64,000 bases of DNA, taken from contig NC_073627.1 of assembly GCF_029407905.1 (NCBI RefSeq), positions 134,801,697 through 134,865,696 of the forward strand. Reading direction: 5' to 3'. The notes below the pieces were generated by a model that was not told the DNA's origin, did not search any database, and saw nothing but the letters and a program-made list of their open reading frames with translations. Positions 20,766 to 32,559 of this stretch are shown in pieces. This DNA comes from Bubalus kerabau (taxonomy: Eukaryota; Chordata; Mammalia; Artiodactyla; Bovidae). Position 1 is the first letter of the stretch, and every line of letters begins with the position of its first letter. Made by a program: the position numbers and the translations under genes.

Positions 20766-22954
20766 AACTTTACTTACAACACTTAGAGACAAAACAAATC
20801 CTGCTCCCTGGGAATCTAAAGTTTGTGAGCCTGCCTGTGAGTTTTCTGTGCCTTAAACCTCAGAATAATCCAGATGAATTAAAATGTTTTATCTGCAGCC
20901 CCACAGTTTGTCCCCAGTCTGGCAGGAAATAGTCCACAGTTCCACCGAATAATTCAAAACCCATATCAGAAGGGGTGAGAGAGAGACAGAGAGAGTGTGT
21001 GTGTGTGAAATGCAATCAAAGATAAAAGAAAAGAATCCTGTGTTCTCTAAAAATAGGAGGGCGGGGGTGGAGGGACACTTGTAACCACTTCCAGGAAGAA
21101 TCAGCTACCTACAGACATTACCTGAACACATAACATAAAGCTCATCTTAATCAGTGGAAGCGACATTGCTGAAAATCTGGTGATTTTCATCTGGAGCTGA
21201 CAACATGGTAATTTATATTCTGCACAGCGTAACCTAAGAGCTTGTTATGCAAACACAGGCCACTGATTTGACAAATCTCCTGGAAACAGAATTAATGTCT
21301 GTATTCTGTGCAAAGATATAATTTATTTTAATATTTTAAAGAGATAATATATATCTATCTATCTCTATATATTCAGGGAGTGAGATATATGCACACATCG
21401 AGATATATATATATATTTAAATAGAGTCAAGCTTAGGGGCTGGGGCTGGTGTGCTGCAGCATTAAAAGGTCTGGGAGCTACAATGAAAATGGCATTGCTG
21501 ATTACTACCAGCATCTTTCATTTGGTGTGTTTCTCTTTTTATTCCTGGTGATAACATAAATATTATTCTTTTGTGAAAATGCTTTATTTATGGTGCCAGA
21601 GCAAGGAACGCATTTCATGGTAATTGATGTTTTTTGATAGAGAGCAAGTTGAGCTCTGCCCAAATGCAGAAAAAGTTTTAATTGGGTGGAAGGCTCCAAT
21701 GGGTATTTCCTAGTCATCTTCTTTTCTGTTTTAAAGGGAAAAATTTTTGTTAAAGGAGAATTTAGCCCTGGCTATTTATAAAGGATTGACTCTGAAGATT
21801 GGGAATCAGCATCCTGACCTCCTCCACCCACTGCAGACTATGAGACCCACAGAGTTTGGGAGAGCAGTTCCAGAGAGATATATTTTATCAGTTTCTCAAA
21901 AAAAACAAGTTTATGTAACTCTTTTGGGGGCAGATCTTCTAGGTCTTGGGCTTCACTGAAGCTCTGAAGAGTGTTTGCCTTTCAGGAGACCTCAATCCTT
22001 ATTTTTCCCCAATGGGAAATCGAGAAAAGAAGTGGCTTCTCATCACATCTTTACAGCCCTTCATCCCCTTTTCACTCACCTCCCATTTCCATTTCAAAAC
22101 TATGATTTGGGGAATTAAAACCACTCTCCCCTGATTCCCTAGTTCCCTTGAGTCTGAGCACTCCTTTCTCCCTCGCCCAACCCCCTCATGGAGGAGGCTA
22201 ATCAAACCTGTTGCTGTGGCCCAGCTGAGGGGTCTAAACTAGAAATCAATGTCCCATGGCCCAAGGGACCCATTTTGCTGCTTTCTCTGTTAATGTCATG
22301 TCAGGAGATGTCACCAGGAAGCCAGGCTGCCGAACAGAGCATCAGTTCCCATTTGGAAAGGCCTGTGACAGTCCTCAGGCTGGTGAGACTGGAGAAGACA
22401 GTCCCACCGGGAGGATGCTACTGGGGTTAGACAGTGGGCCTGCTAAGCTCTGTCACTTTTGCTGACAGAAGAACCAGGCTCAAAGGAAAGGAGGCAGAGG
22501 GCTGTGCTCTTCCATGGTGAGAGTGGGCAGTGGGCTCCCCAAGGAGGGGCTACGTCTGTGCCAGGGAATCCACCCCCTCCCTCATTCTGTCCAAGTTTGT
22601 TTTGAGAAGTAGGTAAATCTTAGGGGGTGGGGGGACAAGCTTAAGGTTGACCAGATGGCCTCAGAGAACAGCCATGGGGCTAACTTTAGTCTGTCCAGTT
22701 TTTCTATTTCATGCCCTGTACACTAACCTCAATTCATTGCACACTCCCTAACCACCCAGATCTCCCAGTGTACCTGAGGTTTTCTTCTCCCTGCTTGTCC
22801 CTCACTTCCAACTGGCATCAGACTCCCAGTAGAGCTCTGGTCACTTGCTAACCACTCTGATGGTCATGATGCATAATTCAGACTTGAATTTAACTTGAAG
22901 CTATACAGCACCTGCTGGGGTCCAACATTGCTCCAGGTGCCATGTGTCATGTAC
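20766..22954. other. Unassigned DNA with AT-rich tract
   Basis: A 2.2-kb stretch with no recognised transposon. 21310-21420 is AT-rich with (ta)n and (tatc)n pieces; a short (gt)n lies at 20995-21006. Open frames are at most 80 codons. It may hold non-coding conserved sequence, which cannot be judged from one genome. Confidence 0.5.
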
Positions 22955-23025
22955 CACTCAACCAGAAGACCTGGGTTCCAAGCCTGGTTCCACTGGTAAT
23001 TGTGACCTTAAGCAGATCAGATATT
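22955..23025 (+). mobile_element. MIR SINE fragment
   Basis: agaagacctgggttccaagc, then tggttccactggtaattgtg and accttaagcag, the sense MIR core. Confidence 0.65.
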
Positions 23026-23084
23026 GGCTCAAGACAAACATCATCTCCTCATTTAAGCCTTCTCAGGCCCTAGCCCCTACCTCT

Positions 23085-23256
23085 CTCACAGACCTTGAGA
23101 TATTAGGTGCTCCTTCATCTCTGCCCCTTCAACACTCATTATTTCTATAAGTCTGCAGTGCCTCCTATACCTCTATCTTTCCCTCCATCCCATTTATGAG
23201 TCTTCTAGCAAATGTATGGTCAGTTTAGTGTTGTGTACCCAATGCCTAGCTGCTTT
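23085..23256 (+). mobile_element. L2 LINE 3' end, left part
   Basis: gtgttgtgtacccaatgcct matches the L2 tatccccagcgcctag segment; it resumes after the SINE fragment with agcacttggcacatattgat. The 5' edge is uncertain. Confidence 0.5.
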
Positions 23257-23257
23257 T

Positions 23258-23372
23258 CTTTTTTTTTTTAATCTTCCCAACCCAGTCGAACCTGGGATCA
23301 ATCTCAGGGATCAAACCTGGGTCTCCTGCAGTGCAGGCAGATTCTTTACCAACCAAACCATCAGGGAAGCCC
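23258..23372 (-). mobile_element. Bov-tA SINE fragment, antisense (head half)
   Basis: T-run 23258-23268, then the antisense tRNA-derived half: atcttcccaacccag, gatcaaacctgggtctcctg and agattctttaccaaccaaac. A 21-bp local duplication (gatcaat/gatcaaa around 23296-23316) is visible. Confidence 0.88.
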
Positions 23373-23440
23373 TAGTGCATAGCTTAGCACTTGGCACATA
23401 TTGATGCTCTATAGGCATGAGTTGAACACATGAATGAGTT
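23373..23440 (+). mobile_element. L2 LINE 3' end, right part
   Basis: tagcacttggcacatattga, then gagttgaacacatgaatgag: the L2 tail with its tgaatgaatga-like end. Confidence 0.55.
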
Positions 23441-24373
23441 CAAGAAAAAAGAAGATAAAGATTAACATCACCTGACTTTTCAGCTATTTCTCCTGTGCTT
23501 ACTAGGTTAAGGTGGAGGTTGACACGGAAATTGCTGAAAACTTAGGTTTTGAGCTAAGGGTCCATGTTTCCAATTTATAGTTCATAGAGGAGATTTGAGA
23601 GCTTAGCAGAACTTACTAAGTATTCCGTATACTACAGCACACTAGGAAAGGTACTTTAGTCAGTCTAGACCTTGATTCTAAAACAACTTCAAACCAAATC
23701 ACTTAAAACCACACAGAAATTTTCACTACTGGGAGCAATTTTCTGCTAAGGGATGTCTGGGCAAAAATAACATGCTGTTTTCTCTTGGATGGTCATTCAT
23801 TACACACCGCAGCGAATAAATCTAATTTACATTTCTGTTGTTGTTGCTCAAAATACTCAGGCAGGATTGATGGGACTGGGGTGATGTAAGAGGGCAGAAT
23901 CACAGCCTGTGATTGCATCATGGGTCTTTCCCTGTGAGGCTGGAAGGGGGCTCCTCCCCCACCCTCCAGAGAGAAAGTGGGATAAAAACCCTGCAGAGAT
24001 CAACTGACTTGAGGAGTAGAACTGCGTGGCTCCTGGCCCTCCAGGGGGTCACTCTGGTTCAGTAGCTTTCACACTTTCCAATAAAGCAGTGTAGGAGAGC
24101 CCTCCATTTCTATCCAGTCCTTCAGCTACAGAAAAAGTGAAATTTTTACCCTCTGCCTCAAGCAGGCCCAGAAAATCGGGAATCTCTCCCAAGCCATTCC
24201 ATAGAAACCTCACATGCAAGAGGTTTGACGCTAGAGACATTTACCAAGAATAGAAGCAGAGCTCCAAATTGGGCCAGCAAGGTGCATTACCTGGGGTGGG
24301 GCAGAGGAGAAGGCTAAGAGTCAGAACTAAATACATCTTAGCTAAAGGGAAGAGCAGAGATTTTTCTCAAAGC
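23441..24373. other. Unassigned DNA
   Basis: No recognised repeat or gene. Confidence 0.5.
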
Positions 24374-24381
24374 AACAACAA

Positions 24382-24706
24382 CCAGTCCATTCTGAAGGAG
24401 ATCAGCCCTGGGATTTCTTTGGAAGGAATGATGCTAAAGCTGAAACTCCAGTACTTTGGCCACCTCATGCGAAGAGTTGACTCATTGGAAAAGACTCTGA
24501 TGCTGGGAGGGATTGGGGGCAGGAGGAGAAGGGGACGACAGAGGATGAGATGGCTGGATGGCATCACTGACTCGATGGACGTGAGTCTGAGTGAACTCTG
24601 GCAGTTGGTGATGGACAGGGAGGCCTGGCGTGCTGCGATTCATGGGGTCGCAAAGAGTCGGACACGACTGAGCGACAGAGCGACTGATCTGATCTGATCT
24701 GATCTG
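24382..24706 (+). mobile_element. BovB LINE, 3' end with (gatct)n tail
   Basis: Sense, 5'-truncated BovB of about 325 bp. The frame through it encodes the ORF2 C-terminus (ISPGISLEG...KLKLQYFGHLMRR). It ends in (gatct)n at about 24685-24705. A possible 8-bp TSD, aacaacaa, lies at 24374-24381 and 24707-24714. The match to the usual BovB end is close, so the copy looks young. Confidence 0.93.
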
Positions 24707-24714
24707 AACAACAA

Positions 24715-25078
24715 GGGGGGAAAAAAATCTCTTCAGGTTGAAGAGATGGAGGTGGAGTTTGCCATGCAAGAGGGCTTTCTAGTAGACAGCTTTTATCTTC
24801 CCTCTGAAGAAAGATACCGACATACACCAATGTCAGTGTCTTGACAGTGGTGCCCTCTTAACATGTATTTACTTTCTAATTACCCAGGACTGGGTAATTA
24901 ACCTGTCACTAGACAGTGCTTGTCAACCTAATGAATGGATAAGGATCTGAGTGTTAATAATCAACCCGGTAGAGCCAAGGTGATCCCTGTTCTTATGACT
25001 CCATTGACTTGTTTCTCTAGTGTAGCTTTATCTTCCTCACACCTTTATTTCCTCTACTGGGAATATTTACATGTTACT
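24715..25078. other. Unassigned DNA with two adjacent palindromes
   Basis: No repeat recognised. Holds the perfect 10-bp inverted repeat taattaccca/tgggtaatta (24877-24886, 24891-24900) and a ctgtc/gacag pair (24903-24916). Confidence 0.6.
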
Positions 25079-25088
25079 CAAGGCTTCC

Positions 25089-25224
25089 CGGAGAAGGAAA
25101 TGGCAACCCACTCCAGTATGCTTGCCTGGAGAATCCCAGGGATGGGGGGGGCCTGGTGGGCTGCCATCTCTGGGGTCACACTGAGTCAGACACAACTGAA
25201 GTTACTTAGCAGCAGCAGCAGCAG
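25089..25224 (+). mobile_element. Bov-A2 SINE, single 3' monomer
   Basis: Sense monomer from cggagaaggaaatggcaacc to the (agc)n tail. Perfect 10-bp TSD, caaggcttcc, at 25079-25088 and 25225-25234. 5'-truncated to one unit of the dimer. Confidence 0.94.
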
Positions 25225-25234
25225 CAAGGCTTCC

Positions 25235-26732
25235 AGTGGTATAGATGCTTGAGAGCATCAGTTGAATTCAACAAGTCATTGCCAACTTTGACCCAGCAAA
25301 TTGCCTTTTTAAAATGTTTTTCTTTCCAGAAATAAGAAGGGAGAAGAGATGGGCATGTGTGGTGGACTATAAAATCCTGGAGGTAAGTGACATCTGGGGC
25401 CAGCAAGATGTATTTCTGCTTCCAGGTTCCAGTATGACCACTGTGTAGCACTTGACAACCAGTGCAATGGGGTCCCTGCTTCTCCACCCAGACAGAGAGA
25501 AAGATCTCTCTAAGCAAACATCCTAACAGGCCTTCATCTTGCCTTTCATGAAGAAATTTGACAAAGCCATGGATCAGAGTTGGGAGGGGCCCAAGGACGA
25601 AGCTGCTGCCATGGTCCACCCAATCAGCATATCCAGACCCCTCTCTGAACCTCTCTGAGGGACCCACGCCCCATTATCTCCAGCCTCCCCTTTCTATGTC
25701 GCAGGTAAACTTTCAGGCTTCCTATGTGAAGACATGGTCCAGGTCTCGTGATTTGATTTCTGGTCAATGTCAGGGCCACTGATTGTTCACCAAAGCCCAG
25801 GCCCAGACTCATGATTGCAGGCTGGAGTGATCCATTCATTCATCTGGAGGCTCCCCATCCTCTCCACACCATCATGTCTACACTGTCATATAAGCACAGC
25901 CAGAGTCGCAACTGTGACCAAGGGACCAAACTCTGGAAGAGAATCCTTTCTTTCTCTTCTCCTTCCTCTTTGTTCTTCCCTGCATTCCCTTCCCTCTAGA
26001 GTCAGACAGGTGTGGTTTTGAATCAGGTGCCCATCATTCCCCAGCTGGGCCCATCACATCACCTCTCTGAAGGTCACCTGTGCTGGTGAGTTAGACCTCT
26101 CATGTTACCTCATGTGTGTGGCTGGAGAGAACGAGCTATGTATGAAGGGTGGAATCTTGCGGATGGTCCATAAACCCACTTTCCTCTTCTCCCTTCCTTT
26201 CCTTCAACCTCAGTCTCTGGTCTCCCTCACCTACATTTAAAAAAAAAAAACAAAAACACGGGCTTTTCTTTGAACCACAGACCTGCCTTTTTCCAGCCTC
26301 AGATGCTCTGTGTAGCACAACGGCGCCAGTGCTGCAGATGCCTTGTTAATGCCCCAAGGAGGCCGAACCTAGAGACAGGCTCTAGCCTTTTTCTGTTTTT
26401 GATAAATTTCTCCCCCTGAGGTTACCACCTGAGGATTGGGACATAAATTAGGGAGGTGAAAAGGAAGCTATGCTGAGGTTCCTCTAGAGAGCAGCCTGTA
26501 AAAATAACAATGCACGAAGCAACTAGCTGCCTCTGGGGACTCCCTGCTGCTGCCATCAATGCCTGTTGGTGTAGCTGCTGAGAGTCCTGGAGCTGCCCCG
26601 GCTCCTGGGCCCTAAGACACCAGGTAGGAGGTGTCATGGCCACTCACGTGGGTGGGAGGGCTGCCTTCCACACAACTGTGGGTCAGCCCAGCCTCAGCAC
26701 TTCTAAGCTCCTTCCTCCATCCTCTCTCCTGT
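25235..26732. other. Unassigned DNA
   Basis: Mostly unassigned. Includes a 12-A run at 26239-26250. 26000-26075 weakly resembles a MIR. The 153-codon minus frame at 25206-25667 runs into the SINE tail and shows no domain. Confidence 0.45.
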
Positions 26733-26940
26733 GTATGTTTGCCACTCAGTCATGCCCAACTGTTTGCGATCTCATGGACTACAGCCCGCCAGGCTCCTCT
26801 GTCCATGGAATTCTCCAGGCAAGAATACTGGAGTGGGTTGTGATGTCTCCTTCAGGGGATCTTCCTGACCCAGGAATCAAACCCAGGTCTTCCACATTGC
26901 AGGAAGATTCTTTACCATCTGAGCCACCAGAGAAGTCCTG
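26733..26940 (-). mobile_element. Bov-tA SINE, antisense
   Basis: Antisense copy, tatgtttgccactcagtcat to gagccaccagagaagtcctg. Lies 37 bp from a sense copy, giving an inverted pair. Confidence 0.94.
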
Positions 26941-26977
26941 CCAGGTGTGTATTTCACTCATCTTCCCTCCTAGGTGG

Positions 26978-27190
26978 GGGCTTCCCAGGTGGCACTAGCA
27001 GCAAAGAACCTGCCTGCCAGTGCAGGAGATGCAGGTTTGATCACTGGGTCAGGAAGAGACCCTGGAGAAGGAAATGGCAACCCACTCTAGTATTCTAGCC
27101 TGAAGAACTCCATGGACAGGGAGCCTGGCAGGCTACAGTCCATGGGGTCGCAGGGAGTTGGACACAACTGAGCAACCAAGCACACACAGC
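26978..27190 (+). mobile_element. Bov-tA SINE
   Basis: Sense copy. 14-bp TSD with one mismatch, tccctccta[g/a]gtgg, at 26964-26977 and 27191-27204. Confidence 0.95.
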
Positions 27191-27204
27191 TCCCTCCTAA
27201 GTGG

Positions 27205-27816
27205 TCAGATCCAGCCCCACAGCCACATCACCATCATCTCGTCAGCTCCCCATGCAGGCTGGCTTCCCAAGACAGCTTGCTTCTCCTCTTAGGACTTTTC
27301 TGTCTGTCTTTCCTTGTGTTTCCTGCCCTCAAAGTCCTTCTCTCCTAAATCCAAATCCCTCTCAACTAGGTGTCACATCTGAAAGAGGACTGATAAATTA
27401 ATCCTTGCTAAAATGTCCTGGCTAAAACTGACAGCGGCTTAATGTGCTTTTAGCTTAATGCGTTTGAGACCCTCCCCGGGGTGCCAGCCTTTTATCAGGG
27501 GATTCCTTCAGACACAGCAGAGTGTTCCTCAAAGATGGAAATGATGCAGCCTTGTGTGCAGTGGGGACAGCAAGGGAAAAGCTTGAGGGAAGTATGGCTT
27601 CCGTGGATCCTACCACCCAGCTGGATACCTACCCATTTCTGAGCACTCCTCAAACATGTAGGTAAGACATCACTCTCCACTGGGCAATCTGCTAAGCACT
27701 GGAAGATTGGGGAAAGAGGGAAAACTGGGAAAGATTAGTAGTCTGTGATTTAATATTCAACATCCATCTAGGTTTATGTGGTAGACCGGAGATTGACAGT
27801 AAGTGGGAAGTACATG
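27205..27816. other. Unassigned DNA
   Basis: No recognised repeat or gene. Confidence 0.5.
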
Positions 27817-28016
27817 GAGCTTCCCTGGTGACTCAGTGCTAAAGAATCCACCTGCCAATGCAGGAGATGAGAGTTTGATCCTTGGGTTGGGAAGATCCCT
27901 TGGAGGAGAAAATGGCAAACCAGTCCAATATTCTTGCTTGAAAAAAATCCCATGTACAGAGGAGCCTGGCGGTCTACAGTCCATGGAGTCACAAAGAGGT
28001 GGACACAACTGAGCAT
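27817..28016 (+). mobile_element. Bov-tA SINE
   Basis: Sense copy, gagcttccctggtgactcag to gtggacacaactgagcatg. No clear TSD. Confidence 0.93.
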
Positions 28017-29117
28017 GTATAGGGAGGAGAGGAGAAGCTGGTGGACAGTTAGCAGCTGGCAGAATGACAATAGGGCATGCATCCTGCATCACACTGGACA
28101 CCAAAGAGCTCTCTCAGAGCTTTGTCCTTCCGGCTTCCACCATTCTAGCATTGCCCCCTCTGACTCCAAACAGCAACACTCTTATTCTATAACCTGTTTA
28201 CACCGGTTCCGAATGTCTCCTATTTTCCAAGGCAGCCTCATTTCCAAGAGGAAGCCCATTACCTCTCCTTTACATGAGAAAGTATAGCCGGTCAGATTGT
28301 ATGCTAATATGTCCTAATTGTTGGTTCAGAGAATATGCTTAATGAACCTCTCCAGCCATATGGTGGATTTGTCCTCTGGGCAGAATACAGGATTACTAAG
28401 GAATGACCTAGAGATATTTTGTCCACGCATTTTCCACCAACCTTTTCCTCTCCAACCACACTTCTCAGAGGACACTGAATATTTCCCTGCTGGTAGGGAT
28501 GAAGTCAACAAGTTCAAGGACTCCTCTCTTCTCTGAGCTGAATAGATCTTCCCCACCCCTACCAGGCATCTCTCACCCCCTGAACTTCTCCCTTGACTCC
28601 TGCGAAAGAAGCCCTCCCCACATCCTGCTCCTCTGCTTGCAGCCTCCTAGCTTCTTGTCCGAACTCATTAGATTGAACCCCAGTCCACACTCTCTGCTGC
28701 ACCTTCCCTCCCCAATTGCCCAGCAGGAGGATGGAGGTGACCTTTAAATGTCGCTGGTAAATGCCAGCCGATGCTAACTGGCTCCAAACCTCTGCACAGG
28801 CGTGGTTTTCCCAAAAGCCAGCCGATGGCAGCACTCAGGCCCAAAGGAGGGATAGCTGGCTGCTGGAGACAAGTCTGTGCGTGGAGTAGGCACATGGCTT
28901 GCATTCAGCCTGAAATCCCAGTTCCCATGGCCAGGCTGTCACTATATTGGGAAGGGGATGTCTGTACTATTAAATGTTAGAGCTGGAAGGGTCCTTAGAA
29001 ACCGTCCTCCTTTGTGGTTTCTGGGACAAAGCCAAAGTCTCAAGAAAGAGGTCAAATATATAATGTTGAGAGCCTAATAATCTGCAAGGAAATCTGCTAG
29101 GTACTTGGCTCACCCTA
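28017..29117. other. Unassigned DNA
   Basis: No confident element. 28975-29010 (tgttagagctggaagggtcc) resembles a common MIR-like motif, but is too short to call. Confidence 0.45.
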
Positions 29118-29412
29118 TATTTGCTTTTTTAAATGTTTTACTGTGGTAAAGTCACATAATATAAAACATACTACTTCAACCATATTTAACTGTACAGTTC
29201 AATGGCACTAAGTAAATTCACATTATTATACAACTCTCGCCATCATCGTTCTGAATTTTTCACTTTCCTAAACTGAAACTCTGTTCCCCATTAAACAGTA
29301 ACTCTCCACCTCCCCTCCCAACTCCCCTCATCCCCAGGCATCTACCAATGTACTTTCTGACTCTGTGAATTTGGCTATTCTCAGTATCTTGTATCCCTAT
29401 ACATTCTTTTTA
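29118..29412 (-). mobile_element. Ancient L1 3' end, antisense
   Basis: tactgtggtaaagtcacata, aactgtacagttcaatggca, aaactgaaactctgttcccc, then ctgtgaatttggctattctc: the antisense 3' UTR of old mammalian L1s, fairly well preserved. Followed by (tgaa)n at about 29417-29434. Confidence 0.82.
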
Positions 29413-29439
29413 CTAAATGAATGAATGAATGATGGGTTG

Positions 29440-29640
29440 TTTCAGTTACTTCTTATAAGGACTCGGCAAGGTAGGCATCATCCTCATACTAAGATAAAGA
29501 AACACACTCTGTTAAGTCGATTGAGTGGTCTAGGGTCACATAGCTAATAAGAAGCAAAGCCAGGATTCAAACCTAGGTTTTCCCAATTCTAGAACAATTT
29601 CCATTGGTTCAGCCTGCCCTGTCCCCGTGCCTCACTCCTT
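29440..29640 (-). mobile_element. MIR SINE, antisense
   Basis: aagataaagaaacacactct, then ctagggtcacatagctaata and agccaggattcaaacctagg: a clear antisense MIR core. Confidence 0.85.
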
Positions 29641-29679
29641 CTCTCTTCCATCATCAAGAATAGGTCTGGAACTTTTGTT

Positions 29680-29855
29680 TTTTAAGCTCTTTTATTTATT
29701 TTTTTTAATTTATGTTTTATAATGTTGCATTGGTTTCTGCCATTCAACAATGAGAATCAGCCATAATTATATGCAAATCTCCTATCTCTAGAGGTTCCCT
29801 CCCCCACCCCATCCCACTCCTCTAGATCGTCACAGAGCACCAGGCCTTGAACCTA
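29680..29855 (-). mobile_element. Ruminant L1 3' end, antisense, short
   Basis: T-rich start, then ataatgttgcattggtttct, caacaatgagaatcagccat and cacagagcaccaggcc: the antisense ruminant L1 3' UTR, 5'-truncated to about 170 bp. Confidence 0.88.
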
Positions 29856-30520
29856 TTTGCAGGCAAGGAATGATCTGGGACTTATGATTGCTCCATGCCC
29901 CATGATGGTTTTCCCAAATCACTGGTTTCATTCAACAATTACTTATTTATCAATTAGCATCCTCCTGTTCTACTGCCTGAAGCTTTCGTTTCCCATTACC
30001 CTGCCTCCATGTGTTTGTCAGAGTGAACTGACTACAGGAAGAGTAGGAGGAATGCGTGGGGGGAGACCCTCTCTCCAGAGACATCACACTACTAGCCTAT
30101 GATTGCTGAGCACTGTAGGGATGTCTCACTTTCGCCCTGGTTTTCTTATAAAGGGGAGGCTCAAGACCCAGCACAGGGCCCAGCACAAGACCCAGCAAGG
30201 GCTGGGGGATGGCTCTGGGTCTGAGAAGTTAGGGCCCCTGGGCCAGATTCTAGTGTGGCTCCAGCTTAAAAACAATTTCTTGTTAACTCAGTGAGTAACA
30301 CAATGGGCTTCTGAATATGCCATCAAGCAGAACCATATCCTCAGTTTTCCACCAGACATCTCATAAATGGGTATAAGAGAATTCCTGAAAAGTAGCCGCT
30401 GGCTGACAACACAGTCATGGCCACTTTTGTCTCTGAATCAAGGCAGAATCATTCTACAAAGAGTCATAGCACCTGGTCTCACTTTTCTTAGACTCCTGGA
30501 AGTAATATTTGACTACTTGT
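29856..30520. other. Unassigned DNA
   Basis: No recognised repeat or gene. Confidence 0.5.
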
Positions 30521-30531
30521 AAGTGTCATGA

Positions 30532-30652
30532 CTGGAGAAGGGCATGGAAATGCCATTTCAGTATTCTTGCCTGGAGAACGGACAGAGATGCCTGGTGGGC
30601 TACAGTCCGTGAGGTCACAAAGAGCTGGACATGACTGAGCCCGCACACACTC
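30532..30652 (+). mobile_element. Bov-tA SINE, 5'-truncated
   Basis: Sense 3' half (ctggagaagggcatggaaat onward). Perfect 11-bp TSD, aagtgtcatga, at 30521-30531 and 30653-30663, so the truncation happened at insertion. Confidence 0.94.
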
Positions 30653-30774
30653 AAGTGTCATGAAACTATTAATGTTCCCAGTGTCCGTAGGTCCCTAACT
30701 TACAAGTAATCAATAAAACAGGAGTCAGACTGGACTCAGTGAATTATCACATGAGCCAGATTTTTCCAGTAACT

Positions 30775-30965
30775 TGTTTATTCATTCACTTGTTTATTTG
30801 TTCTTCCCTGCATTCAGTAAAAGCATTCATTCATGAATCAATACTGGCTGAACTCTCAACGTGTATGTGGTCCTTTGGGAAAATACAAAGATGGAGAAGA
30901 TGGTATTCCTGCCATCATGAAATTTACAGTCCATTTACCAAGGACAATAATGCAAAAGCCAGAGC
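30775..30965 (-). mobile_element. L2 LINE 3' end, antisense
   Basis: tttattcattcacttgttta, tggaagaagatggtattcctg-like text and gaaatttacagtccatttac match the antisense L2 3' end. Diverged. Confidence 0.65.
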
Positions 30966-31261
30966 CCTTCTGTTCCAGTCAATCTACATTCTGGCCCCTC
31001 TTTCAATTGGACGTAGGTTCACCACTGTCTTGCCTTTACTCTTGGCCTTTACCCACAAACTTTCACTTTTCATTTAATAATATTATATTAAGAGGCTTTA
31101 TTAAAAATTTTTGCCAAGTCCATGCACACCTACACCCTCACTACTATCAGAGGATCTCCTCAGTCAAGGAGAAAATAATCAAACCAATGAGAAAGAGCAC
31201 TGTCAATGAATACATTTTAGACATATGAATGTGTGAGTAAATAAGTGGGAGGACTCATTTC

Positions 31262-31317
31262 TCTACTTGTTAAGAAATTACACATATACACTACTAATGC
31301 TATGTATAAAATAGATA
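31262..31317 (+). mobile_element. Ruminant/artiodactyl L1 3' UTR, left part
   Basis: acacatatacactactaatg followed by ataaaatagata, the sense L1 3' UTR; split by the next SINE. Confidence 0.8.
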
Positions 31318-31542
31318 GGCTTCCCTGGCGGCTCAGACGGTAAAGAACCAGCCTGACAATCCAGGAAATCCAGGTTCAATCCCGGGGTCAGGAAAATCCC
31401 CTGGAGAAGGAAGTGGCAATTCCCTCCAGAATTCTTGCCTAAAAATCCCATGGGCAGAGGAACTTGGTGGACTACATACAGTCCATGGGATCACAAAGAG
31501 TCAGACATAACTGAGCAAATAATACTTTCACTTTTTCACTCC
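31318..31542 (+). mobile_element. Bov-tA SINE inside L1
   Basis: Sense copy ending in ctttcactttttcact. Perfect 12-bp TSD, ataaaatagata, at 31306-31317 and 31543-31554, taken from L1 sequence. Confidence 0.95.
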
Positions 31543-31743
31543 ATAAAATAGATACCTAATAAGAATCTACTGTGTAGCTCAGGAAAGTCTAATCAGTTCT
31601 CTGTGGTGACCTAAATGGGAAGGAAATTCAAAAAAGAGGGAATGTATGTATAGCTGATTTACTTTGCTGCACAGCAGAAACTAACACAACATTGTAAAAC
31701 AATTATACTCCAATAAAAGTTAATTTTTTAAAAAAAAAAAAAA
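31543..31743 (+). mobile_element. Ruminant/artiodactyl L1 3' UTR, right part
   Basis: tctactgtgtagctcaggaa, ctctgtggtgacctaaatgg, gctgcacagcagaaactaac, then caataaaagttaa and an A tail. Confidence 0.9.
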
Positions 31744-32559
31744 GGACCTACAGGATGAGCTGCACAATCCTGTCCTCATTACAGAGTATGTCACTTAGGA
31801 TTCTGGCACCCTAATAATCCTGCCACTGGTCAAACAAAATGGACAGGCAAGTAAAGTGACGTATCTCCCAAGAAGTCTTAAACATGCTTTTGATTTTCTG
31901 ATTTCATAAACAGGGAAGATTGAGACTCACTTTATTTGAAGTAGTTGGCATAGTCCCAATAATAATTGCATGCACTATTCATACTGGCCGAGTGGGTGAC
32001 ATTCTGTGTTTATTTTCCATTCCAGCAGAAGCTGAAAATGACCTGTTCTAATTGCCCTAGGATGTGTCTCTATTTCAAAGACAGCATGCATGTATGGAGC
32101 AATGGAGAAAGAAGGGAAAAATGGACTCTGTGGGGAAGAAAAAGCCAAAAGATGTTCACTTGAATGTAATAGTCTTTCCAAGAAATCAAGAGCAAGTTGA
32201 GGTAGGTTGGAAGACTCAACACTGCAGCCTGTGATGCTTGGAGTAGGGGAAATGGTGGGGGAGGAAGAGTCTAAATCATAGGTGAACAGGTTTTTAGAGA
32301 ATGAGATTTTTTTTTTAACTGAAGAATTTAGAATTCTAATCCTAGAGCTGGAGAAAATGGATGTTTAGTTTACAAAAATTCTGTAGCAAGAATCCAGGAA
32401 GAAGACTAACAATGGGAATCTAAAGCAAGCTGTGGACTGAAGACTCAATCAGAAAATACTTTTCTCCCTCTGTTATTAAAGGAGGTGAGTATAAGCATTC
32501 TAGTGACATTAGCTTAAATGTAAAAATGACAACTGAAAGTGGGATGTACTATTTTGGAG
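31744..32559. other. Unassigned DNA
   Basis: No recognised repeat or gene. Confidence 0.5.

Noticed and set aside
25206..25667. 153-codon minus-strand frame
   Set aside because: Ends in a poly-cysteine translation of the SINE (agc)n tail; no domain seen.
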